Program-made: the position numbers and the translations under genes | From: Entoloma clypeatum | Taxonomy: Eukaryota > Basidiomycota > Agaricomycetes > Agaricales > Entolomataceae | DNA length: 64,000 nt | Reading direction: 5' to 3' | NCBI GenBank assembly: GCA_963565915.1 | Contig: OY751492.1 | Location: 1,364,001 to 1,428,000 of the forward strand | In this document: positions 52,522 through 61,467 of the stretch, one piece after another | Layout: every line of letters begins with the position of its first letter | Numbering within the stretch: position 1 is the first letter of the stretch | The notes under the pieces: model-generated | What the model saw: only the letters and a program-made list of their open reading frames with translations | The model's database searches: none | What the model was told of the DNA's origin: nothing

Positions 52522-52826
52522 GAAAACAATTAAATGATTCCTTATGACATATTCCCTTTAGGAATAGCGGTCATGGGAAAACCCTTTATATGTCAGAAAC
52601 GTATAGGGTGCGGTCAACGTTTCCACATGGAGTGTACTAGGTCAATCCCCTTAGGGACGCCTCATGACAGGTACTTGTCGTAATGACGTTCCCAGGTTCA
52701 TATGTGAAGAAGTAAGACTCAGAACCTAGATCTTTCGATCGGTTCTTCGCCAACCAGGGTAGAGTGGGCAGGTACTCGCTGTTGCCAGCGTTTCCCAAGT
52801 CCCTCTGCTATCCGGGGCCCATAACC
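52522..52826 (-). other. Copia leader with tRNA-iMet-type primer site
   Basis: 305 bp. The minus strand next to the LTR reads GGTTATGGGCCCCGGATAG, the complement of a tRNA initiator-Met half ending in the anticodon stem, as used by Drosophila copia. No ORF. Confidence 0.7.
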
Positions 52827-53136
52827 TGTTGAAGTTCCACCTGGGCGCTAGCCGCAAGTGTACTGAAGCAACCGGCTACAGTGGAAGTACTCTACGATAC
52901 CGTTCTGACCACTTACATAGATTGGAGAGGGTGAGGCTGGTGAGAGCGGTTGAGGCTGGTAAGAGCGATGGAGGCGGTTAAGAGTCAAGAGACAACTTGT
53001 TGATATTGACAGTTTCCTGGTCTTATATACCGTACTACTGTTTGTACCAACCAAACAAGTATGTAATGAAGATATGTAAAAGTCACGTGATGTAATCTAA
53101 TCTAATCTAATCTACGTGATGGGAAAAGTTTCAACA
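52827..53136 (-). repeat. Copia 5' LTR
   Basis: 310 bp, identical to 47279-47588 as read by eye. Confidence 0.94.
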
Positions 53137-53141
53137 ACAAA

Positions 53142-54020
53142 GACATTATTGTTTTGCCAAATGACATTTTTGTCAAAACAGTAGACGTTGAGCTACAAGG
53201 AGATATCCTAAAAGCAACCAAGAACAATGAGCTCTTCTCAAAAGCCATCACCGCCCTAAAAGAATCGGGAACGCCACCGATTAAATCCCATTTGTCAGAA
53301 TGGAGAACAGAAGACGGAATACTATTCTTCCGTGACAGATGTTACGTACCACCAGATGAAACTCTGCGTCGGGAAATAACGAAACGATACCACGATTCCC
53401 TACCAAGTGGACATCCGGGACATCTAAAGACCCTGGAATTGGTCAGACAAAACTATTGGTGGCCAGGAATGTATGTGTTTGTCAAGAATTATGTTGGTGG
53501 ATGTGCAACCTGCCAACAAATGAAAGTCAACACACACCCCACGAACCCTGGATTAATGCCGATCAAAGCACAAAAAGACGCTAGACCATTCTCTCAGACA
53601 ACAATCGACTTCATCACGGACTTACCCGAGAGCAACGGGTTTGACAGTATCATGGTCGTAGTAGACCATGGTTCTACGAAGGGGGTAATTTCCATCCCTT
53701 GCACGAAAACCACCGATGCGACCCTTACTGCCAAACTTTACTTGGACCATGTATACCGACAGAGGGCCACAATTCGCCTCTCAGGTCTTCAGAGAACTAG
53801 GACGACTCCTAGGAATCAAACTAATGATGAGCACAGCTTATCACCCTCAAACTGATGGAGAAACGGAACGAGCAAATCAGGAACTTGAGATCTATTTCCG
53901 GATGTTCTGTTCGAACAATCCTGAAACATGGCACAATCATAATTCAACAATGGAGTTCTGTCACAATCAAAGAACCCACTCCACAACGAAACGATCCCCA
54001 TTCTATCTCATGATTGGTAA
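53142..54020 (+). pseudogene. pol: Gypsy G pol fragment: integrase
   Basis: Continues the frame cut at 47278. Zinc region (RYHDSLPSGHPGH, CATCQQMK), core TTIDFITDLPESNGFD, then a small deletion with frameshift near 53750 that joins LYLDHVY to [12 protein letters not shown]. The rest is in another frame: [18 protein letters not shown] and the start of the C-terminal part. It ends at the B-like LTR (54021). No chromodomain remains. Confidence 0.88.
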
Positions 54021-54364
54021 TGTGTTACGGACTATACACTATGCTGACGACATTGTCATTCTTTTTACTCATCAGTCTGATCTGGCCCCCTTTTACTTAT
54101 CTGCTATGACTCTACATCTCCCTTTAGATACTTCGCTCCTGCGCTGACTCACATTCCACAGTAGTATTACTCAGTCCGCAGTTGCCTTGCTCATGCACAC
54201 TGCCTTCCGCAGTACTGACTCACCTCACTACCGCTTCCTAGTCAGTACTATATAAACCCTTGTACAATAGTTCTATTTCTTAGATTTAGCAATAACATTG
54301 CTCTTCGCCTTTCCACTTCCTGCATACTCTGCCCAAACTGTGGAACGGTTTGTTACGCATAACA
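54021..54364 (+). mobile_element. B-like LTR, diverged
   Basis: 344 bp from TGTTACGGAC to ACGCATAACA. R and U5 resemble B (TAGATTTAGCAATAACATTGC); U3 is diverged but keeps ACTCAGTCCGCAG and TGACTCA blocks. Left flank is gypsy G, right flank is gypsy F gag; flanks GGTAA and AGTTC do not match. Probably the product of recombination between two B-type insertions. Confidence 0.85.
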
Positions 54365-55386
54365 AGTTCTATCCCACCTGCTCCCGCACCCGCTATTATA
54401 CCTGCTCCGCTCGCTCCGGCCAATCCGGGCGTGCGTCGAGCAAAACCTGCCAATCCGTCGGACTTCGATGGATCACGCTCAAATGGCTGGACCTTTCTAA
54501 ACTCCTGTGAATTGTTTATGGGGCTGGCTCCGGAACAGTTCGCAGACGACCACGCTAAAATTTATTGGGCTTTATCTTTCATGAAGAGTGGACGTGCAGC
54601 ACGCTTTGCGGAACGCATTATCCGACAGGAGCGGAGGACCAGTGCTCCGCCTTATCGGACTTGGGTGGACTTCTGTGCAGTCTTTACAGCAGAGTTCACT
54701 CCAAAGAATGAGGAACAGCGAGACTAATCCTCGAAGGAGAATCCTATTATCAAGGTCAACAGGATGTCGAGACCTATATTGACGAGTTCAAAGACTACAT
54801 TGACAAAGCGGGCTATCAGGAGGATACCAACATTGTACTCAAATTCTGCCATGGTCTCCGTTCCGACATTCAGAACGAGATTGCCACCCTGACCCACGGA
54901 TGACCTGCGGATGACAACCCCAATGAGTGGTACTCTGCAGCACGAGTCAATGACGACAATAGGATTGCCAACAAAGCCTTCAAAGCCACTGCTCCGACCC
55001 GCAGCTCCGCCTTCCGCAATGTTGTCAGACCAAGAGTACCTGGCACCTCAGTATTCCCTCGCCCCTACATTCCATTCACTCCACGTACAGCTCCACTTGC
55101 ATCCGCATCCGCTCCGCCGACAAGTGACCCCAATGCAATGGACATTGATACTTCACGCGTCAAAGGCAAGAATGCCAATGCATGCTTCAGATGTAACAAA
55201 ACGGGTCACTTTAGTCGTGAATGCCCCCTTCGCTTCGACGTTCGCTTCATGACAACGGAGGAGCAGGACGAGTTTGTTATGGAACAACTCGTGGTCAAGG
55301 ACGCAGCGGAAGGCAACTCCGTTCTGCCCACGGAGTCTGCGGAGTCGGAGGAAGGACAGGAGGATTTTCCTCCCCACAGCGAGTGA
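54365..55386 (+). pseudogene. gag: F1 Gag, start missing, frameshift and TGA
   Basis: Truncated at its 5' end by the LTR. ALSFMKSGRAARFAERII and FTPKNEEQR mark the capsid-like region. A frameshift near 54722 and TGA at 54901-54903 (expected Arg, HGRPADD-like) break it. The frame then runs to 55386 through a CCHC knuckle (CFRCNKTGHFSREC). It ends PPHSE just after the frameshift heptamer. Confidence 0.88.
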
Positions 55387-55404
55387 ACAGTGCGCCCTCG
55401 TTGT
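55362..55404 (+). promoter_or_regulatory. Putative -1 frameshift signal, gag-pol of F1
   Basis: G-GAT-TTT (55362-55368) in the gag frame, a 7-nt spacer, then an 8-bp stem ACAGCGAG/CTCGTTGT (55376-55383 with 55397-55404, one G-U pair) whose loop contains the gag stop TGA (55384-55386). The -1 frame reads GFSSPQRVNSAPS into protease. Confidence 0.65.
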
Positions 55405-57224
55405 CTGCTAAAAATTGTTATGCTGCCTTATTTATGGAACAATATGATCCTATACCCTCCATCTCTAAGCCTGCAAATGATCCCATAGTCGCACCCAACT
55501 CCGCAAATCCCATCCGCCTTCGCCTCTCTAAATGGGAGCGTCGGCTTCCAAAACAATATGTCCTCGCCTCCGCTCACTCCGACAATTCTATTGAACTAGA
55601 CATAGTTCTTGAAACTACCGACACCAAAGACACACTAGCACAAAAGGCCTTACTCGACAGCAGGGCAACAGGGTCGTTTATTGAACGCACTCTGGTCGAG
55701 AAACATCGACTCTCTACTCGAAAACTACAACGCGCAATTCCGGTATACAACATCGACGGAACTCCAAACGAGGCCGGAGCAATAATGGAGGTGTTGGATG
55801 TAGTGCTCCGCTATTGGGATCACTTGCAGTAACAAGCTTGGGAAAACAAGAAATCATGTTAGGCTTCACTTGGCTCAAAGAACACAACCCCGAGGTAGAT
55901 TGGGCTTCAGGGGAAGTGAAGATGAGCCGGTGTCCTGCACAATGTTGGACATGCCACCAGGAGGCAGCCCAAGAGCGGAAGGAGCGGAAGTTTGAACAAG
56001 TCCGGTCAATATTGCAAGACATGCGACCCATGCCTCCGCACCAAGGTCCGACGCACTCCGCCCTCCAGAGAGCTCAATCCGCTACCAGTCCCCACGGAGC
56101 GATGGCAAGTAACCAGTGTTGACTTCATTACTGAACTACCAGAAGCCCATGGCTACGACACTATCATGGTGGTAGTGGACTCAGTAGGGAAGCGGGGACA
56201 CTTTATCCCGACACACTCCGACATCTCCGCACTCGGAACTGCACGCTCCTATGTTCAAAACATGTGGAAACTCCACGGACTACCAGAGGCCATTGTCTCC
56301 AACCACGGACCACAGTTTGTCACCAAGTTCATGTGTGAACTATACAGGCTGCTTGGCATTAAGGTTGCTGCCTCGACAGCCTACCATCCGCAGTCGGATG
56401 GACAGACGGAGCAGGTCAATCAAGGATTGGAACAATACCTTCGCCTATTCGTCAATGAACGTCAAGACGATTGGGACGAATGGCTTCCGATGGCTGAATT
56501 TGCATACAACAACCATGTTCACGCATCGACACATCAAACTCCGTTCTACATTGACACCGGCCGCCATCCGCGCATGGGATTCAAACCTTGCAAGAAGCGG
56601 ACGGAGATCGAGGCGGTAGCGGATTTCAGTGAGCAGATGAAGTCCGCTCTGGAGGAGGCTCGCGCAGCACTGAAAAAGGCAAAAGACAACATGGCACGAT
56701 ACTACAACCAGCATCGGAGCATCACTCCGACATTCCGCCCGGGGGACAAGGTCTTTTTAGACTCATCAGACCTCAAAACCACCCGACCCACAAAAAAACT
56801 TGCACATAGGTACGTAGGCCCTTTCCCAGTGGTCCGACCTGTCGGAACACATGCCTACGAACTTCGCCTTCCCCCCTCCATGTCCCGCGTTCACCCAGTA
56901 TTCCATGTCGTCAAACTTTCACTAGTTCCCGACAACCCTTTCCGACGCCAAGTCCGCTCTCCTCCACCTCCGACGGTAGTCGGAGAAGAATTGGAGTATG
57001 ATGTTGAAAACCTCTTGGACAGCCGACTGCATTGAGGCAAGCTTCAATTCTTGGTCAAATGGAAGGGATATGGCTACGAAGAGAATTCCTGGGAAGCAGA
57101 AGACAATGTCCACGCTCCGCGCTTAGTCTGCGACTTCTACCGACATCATCCGGGAGCTCCGCGGTGGATCGCCGCCGCGATATTCGACTCGTTTTGCCTG
57201 ACACATCGAGACGCCGTGCCTTGA
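55362..57224 (+). pseudogene. pol: F1 Pol remnant: protease, integrase, chromodomain
   Basis: The protease motif reads LLDSRATG instead of DSGATG (G to A at 55662). A frameshift lies near 55810. After the deletion junction, integrase runs open (55992-57035): FITELPEAHGYD, then VSNHGPQF, where the catalytic Asp of the SD-x-GPQF motif is Asn (56301-56303), and YHPQSDGQTEQVNQG with Gly in place of the catalytic Glu. GPFPVV follows. TGA at 57033-57035 interrupts the chromodomain (FLVKWKGYGYEENSWE), which ends at 57224. No activity is expected. Confidence 0.9.
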
Positions 57225-57235
57225 AGGGGGGGTGA

Positions 57236-57626
57236 TGTAAGGGCAACCACGATCACTTTTCACTTTTCCTTTCCTTTCTTCCTTTCCTTTCTATTCCACC
57301 ATCTCCGATGTCCTCCGATTGTATCCGCTGCCTCCGACATCTTATCCACCTCTCCGCATCCAACGACTCCATGCCCATCCGCTACTCCGCACGTCGGATC
57401 GCAGGTACTATCATTCATCCTGTTTCCATTCATCCCCCATCCCTACTCCCCATCATTGCTCATCATTCATGCGTCTTGTTTTATCTCTTAGTTCATATCT
57501 CATTTTACTATTTATCTAACTAGCTTGCAGGGGAATCCTTCGAACTTTCTCTTCGGATCTCCCTTGCAAGGTGTGTGTTGTATTACTTATCAGACTGCTC
57601 AATCTAAACTTCGGATCTCCCCCTGT
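57236..57626 (+). repeat. F1 3' LTR (right end uncertain)
   Basis: Starts TGTAAGGGCAACC after the polypurine tract; CTTTCC-rich start, then CTCCGAC-type repeats. No second F LTR is in the window, so the end is set where the minisatellite begins. Confidence 0.55.
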
Positions 57627-58204
57627 AACGCCCAACGGCCCCCCCTTAACACCCAACAGCCCCCCTTTGTGCCCAATGCCCCCCCGTCACGCCCAACGGC
57701 CCCCCTTTGTGCCCAACAGTGCCACCCTTCATGCCCAACAGCGCCCCCCTTCACGCCCAATGGCCACCTCATGTTCCCAACACTATCGACTATGCCCAGC
57801 ACTGTTCCTGCACACCCAACGGCCCCCTCGTGTGCGCAACGGCCGCCCCTCATGTGCAACAGTCGCTACTAATGTGCAACGGTCACTACTAACATGCAAC
57901 GGCCCAGGAATGCGATGTGTGCATGTCGGTTAGACGGGGAGACTGGGGGACAGGGTAGTAACACAACGTGTGTGCTGTCCATGAGACGACATGCATGCAT
58001 AGGTAATTTACATAGTTACTACCAGTCTGGACCGGTTCAAACCGGTCCAGTCTCATGAGCATGGAATATACGGACTGATCAGACCGGTTTTCCACCGGTC
58101 TGGTCCAGTTTTTCAACTTTTCCGAGTAAATAGAGACCGGTCCAGTCCTCGGTCCTCCCTTTTCGGGGGTCAAAAACGAGACTGGACCGGACTTTCAAAC
58201 ACTA
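57627..58204. mobile_element. hAT-like element remnant with minisatellite
   Basis: GCCCAACGGCC array at 57627-57905, then CCAGTCTGGACCGG and CAGACCGGTTTTCCACCGGT palindromic stretches, ending GGACTTTCAAACACTA at 58204. Same architecture as the elements ending at 4097 and starting at 20720. The left end is not identifiable, so it may be truncated. Confidence 0.65.
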
Positions 58205-60570
58205 CATCTTCTGAGTTGGACAGGACTCCAGGGGTTGATCATTGGGGAGGAATCTTTGCATCTAAAACCGTGGTGGGTTGACCTGGAGGGCGGAGTGCGT
58301 CGGACCTTGGTGCGGAGGCATGGGTCGCATGTCTTGCAATATTGACCTATTAAATGAGACATGTGTGGCCACCAGTAATTGCACGACACCAGTTCCAAGG
58401 TTTTCCACTGTCCAGGATGTCCGGCCACCCGAGTGTCGTGGTGTTGTGCGAGGATCCAATGACGCAGTTGGGGATTGTTAGGAACATAGATATGATCCCT
58501 GAAGTAGAGCAAACCTTCCGCTTGCCTCCACTCCGCACTACGGACGGATCCCGCTCCAACAGTCGGAAGGGATTTGACGACCTCCGCCACACTATCCTCC
58601 AGTAACCCCTCTCAGATTCCCTGTCGGACCTGGCGGAGGACGTCGTGTTCTTCCCCTTGAACAGTTACCCCATGCATTGCTCGCACTGCAAACAATTCTG
58701 GTCGAAGAAGGATGATGTTTTCGTTGTCCCGCGATCCGTCTCCGTGGTCCGCTCGTCGGGACAAAGCGTCGGACTTGCCCATTGACTTGCCAGGTCGATG
58801 GTGCATTTTGAAATCGAAACGAGCGAGGTATAAGGACCATCTAGCTTGTTGTCGATTTAGTTTTTGAGCTGTCATGAAATACTCAAGATTTTTGTGGTCT
58901 GTCCAAATCTCCACTGTCTTCTCCGCTCCTTCGAGGAAGTGCCTCCACTCCTCCAATGCGCGGACCACCACCAACATCTCCTTGTCGTAGATCTTGTAGT
59001 TGCGTTCCACTGGACTAAGGCTTTTGGAATAGAATGCGACAGGGTGCCACTTACCATCCTCTGTTGGTTGGGACAGTACTGCTCCGGTTGCAAAGTCCGA
59101 GCTATCTGCTTCTATCTGCCACTCCTTTCCATGATCAGCTAAGACCAGGATCGGAGCGGATGTAATCCTCCGCTTCAACTCCGCAAATGCGGACACTTCT
59201 CCCTCCTTCCAAGACCAGAGGTGCCCTTTCTTCGTGAGTTCGAAAAGAGGGCGCGCAATGTCTGAAAACCCTTTGATAAAACAGCGATAGAAGTTAGTGA
59301 ATCCCAGGAAGGATTGTACTTCTCAGACATTTGTCGGAGCAGGCCACTCCGCGACCCCCGCTACCTTCACTGGATCCATATCTACATGTCCTTGTTCAAT
59401 AATAAGGCCTAGGTATTCAATGTGTGTTTGTTCAAACTCGCATTTCTCTGGTTTTAGATAGAGTTTGTGTTCGCGAAGTCGTTCCAGTACAATCCGTGTG
59501 ACCCTCCAATGCTCCGCAAGGGTCTCCGTGAAGATGAGTATATTGTTGAGGTAAACACAAACTACACCTTCAGTGATAAGGTCCTGAAAGATCTTGTTCA
59601 TCATAGTCGGACTATTAGTGAGGCCGAAGAACATCACCAATGGTTCATAGAGTCCGTGATTGGTCCGAAAGGCGGCCTTCCACTCGTCTCCGGGTTTTAT
59701 CCGCACATTGTTGTAGCCCCAGCGGATGTTGAGCTTGGTGAAGTATTGAGTGTGTTGAAGTTTATTGATCAGTTCGGATATGAGCGGAAGCGGATACTTG
59801 TTTTTGATAGTTTTGGAATTGAGTGACTGGTAGTCTTGTACAAGACAAAGGGAGCCATCCTTCTTCTTGATGTAGAATACCGGAAATGCCATTGGAGACT
59901 TGGAAGGGCGGATCCGACCAGTTGCAAGGTTTTCCTCCAAAAACGTGTCGAGTTCCTTCTGTTCTTTTGGAGCAAGCAGATATACCTTACAACCCACCAG
60001 AGAGGCATCCGGAACAAGTTCAATGGCGTGGTCCCAAGTCCGCTCTTCTGGTAAGGTGTCAAAAGAGGTCTTTGAGAATACGTCTTCAAAGTCAAACAAG
60101 TGGTCTGGTACAGAGTTGCGGAAAGATTTAGGTTTTTGGTTACTGAGGAAGGCCTCCGATAGACGTTGCGAGATAATGGATGAAGCGCGGATGAACTCTG
60201 CCTCCACGGGTACTGTTCTGACGAAAAGGCGATCTCCCTCCTCAAACTCATCTTCTTCCTCATTGTCTTCCGCTGACTCCTCCGCTTCCTCTTCTTCTGT
60301 GACATCCTCCACCCATGGGCCATGTGGAGCCTCCTCCGCTAGCCCGGGCATCGGAGTGGAACCCATCCGACAGGCTCAGATGCGGACTTGTTTGAACTTC
60401 CGCTCCTTCCGCTCTTGGGCTGCCTCCTGGTGGCATGTCCAACATTGTGCAGGACACCGGCTCATCTTCACTTCCCCTGAAGCCCAATCTACCTCGGGGT
60501 TGTGTTCTTTGAGCCAAGTGAAGCCTAACATGATTTCTTGTTTTCCCAAGCTTGTTACTGCAAGTGATCC
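58205..60570 (-). pseudogene. pol: F2, gypsy remnant: protease end, RT, RNase H, integrase start
   Basis: The minus strand from 60570: LGKQEIMLGFTWLKEHNPEV, TGA at 60376-60378, an acidic linker (EEEEAEESAEDNEEEDE), RT (60366-59323), TGA at 59323-59325, RNase H (IEADSSDFATGA), TGA at 58612-58614, then the integrase zinc region to CKTCDPCLRTKVRR. The first RT Asp is Asn (LNIRWGY, 59728-59730) and the YxDD box is YLNN (59542-59547), so all three catalytic Asp are lost. It is cut by B3 on one side and ends near the hAT-like element on the other; 58205-58290 is unassigned. Confidence 0.9.
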
Positions 60571-60937
60571 TGTTATGCGTAACAAACCGTTCCAAGGTTC
60601 GGGCAGAGTATGCAGGAAGATGGAAAGGCGAAGAGCAATGTGATTGCTAAATCTAAGGAATCTAGCTATAGTACAAAGGGTTTATATAGGTACTGACTAT
60701 AGGCGATAGCATATGAGTCAGTACTGCGTAAGGCAGTGTATCTGAGTAAGATAACTGCGGAAGGCAGTGCGTCTGAGTAAGATGACTGCGGAATGAGTCA
60801 GACAGCTGCGGAAAGCGAGTCAGCGCGGGAGCGAAGTATACTAAAGGGAATAAAGTATAATACGACATGTGTAAGCGGGGGCCGATGAGTAAAAATGAAA
60901 AGTAAGCGTATACGTCCGTAGTCGTTAGTCCGTAACA
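60571..60937 (-). repeat. B3 3' LTR
   Basis: 367 bp; B family, plus strand TGTTATGCGTAACA to AGTCCGTAACA. Confidence 0.93.
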
Positions 60938-60974
60938 TGTTCCCCTCCTCAAGGTCTGTGTCCTCACAGACTAC

Positions 60975-61343
60975 CTACTCCCATCCATCGTTGCCATTTG
61001 GATCGGCCCAGGCAGGGTCAACTCGGTTACCCCAATCCTTTATCAGTTCGTCGTTTACCGCCGTGGCAAACTCCAAACCTCGAACGGCGAGGCGAAGGCG
61101 TCGATTCTCGACAGCAAGGGTGTTGGTATAGTTTTTGAGGATGAGTTTTTCCTCAGCGGTGGGGGCGGTTGGCAAATCGGAGAGGGTATGAAGGCGGATG
61201 TGCATCTGCCGGTGGAGGATGTCGGCAACGGAGGTTTCGAGCGCATGGATCTGGTCGCGCATGGAGAGTGCTTCGCCGATGAGGGTGGTGATGGTGGGGT
61301 TGATATCAGAAGCATCGGTGGAGGCGACGGTGATGTTGGACAT
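60975..61343 (-). CDS. B3 ORF3, small coiled protein
   Basis: 122 aa from MSNITVASTD to NGNDGWE, same length as in B2. An in-frame ATG at 61505 would add 54 residues, but that extension is not shared with B2, so 61343 is the preferred start. It is 37 bp from the LTR and about 125 bp after pol. Function unknown; the helical, heptad-like centre suggests self-association. Confidence 0.72.
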   Translation of the reverse strand: MSNITVASTDASDINPTITTLIGEALSMRDQIHALETSVADILHRQMHIRLHTLSDLPTAPTAEEKLILKNYTNTLAVENRRLRLAVRGLEFATAVNDELIKDWGNRVDPAWADPNGNDGWE

Positions 61344-61467
61344 GGTGTGGAGGATGTTGGAGAGATAGAGGAAGAATGGAGTAGCTATGTTTGGAGACGG
61401 AGCGGGGAACTCGGTGGGTTTTGACTGATGAAGGTCGATGCTGTTTGCTGATTTCAACGGGTGTCTT

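Larger units (their letters stand above)
47279..53136 (-). mobile_element. Complete Ty1/copia retrotransposon, apparently intact
   Basis: 5858 bp with 310-bp LTRs (47279-47588 and 52827-53136) identical as read by eye; TSD ACAAA (47274-47278, 53137-53141). The single polyprotein ORF is fully open. The primer site beside the 5' LTR (minus, from 52826) reads GGTTATGGGCCCCGG, complementary to a tRNA-iMet anticodon stem-loop (CCCATAACC). The polypurine tract is at 47589-47597 (minus GGGGGGGTG region). It split gypsy G. Likely young. Confidence 0.95.
54365..57235 (+). mobile_element. F1, gypsy chromovirus lacking RT and RNase H
   Basis: Order: gag, frameshift signal, protease, integrase, chromodomain, polypurine tract (GAAGGGGGGGTGA), 3' LTR from 57236. 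RT and RNase H are deleted at about 55998: the protease end (KERKFEQVR) joins directly to the integrase zinc region (YCKTCDPCLR). The missing part, about 2.0 kb, is present in F2. Confidence 0.88.

Noticed and set aside
54365..60570. F1 and F2 as one element with an inverted middle
   Set aside because: They overlap by about 190 bp at the protease end, and a simple inversion would not duplicate sequence; two copies are simpler.
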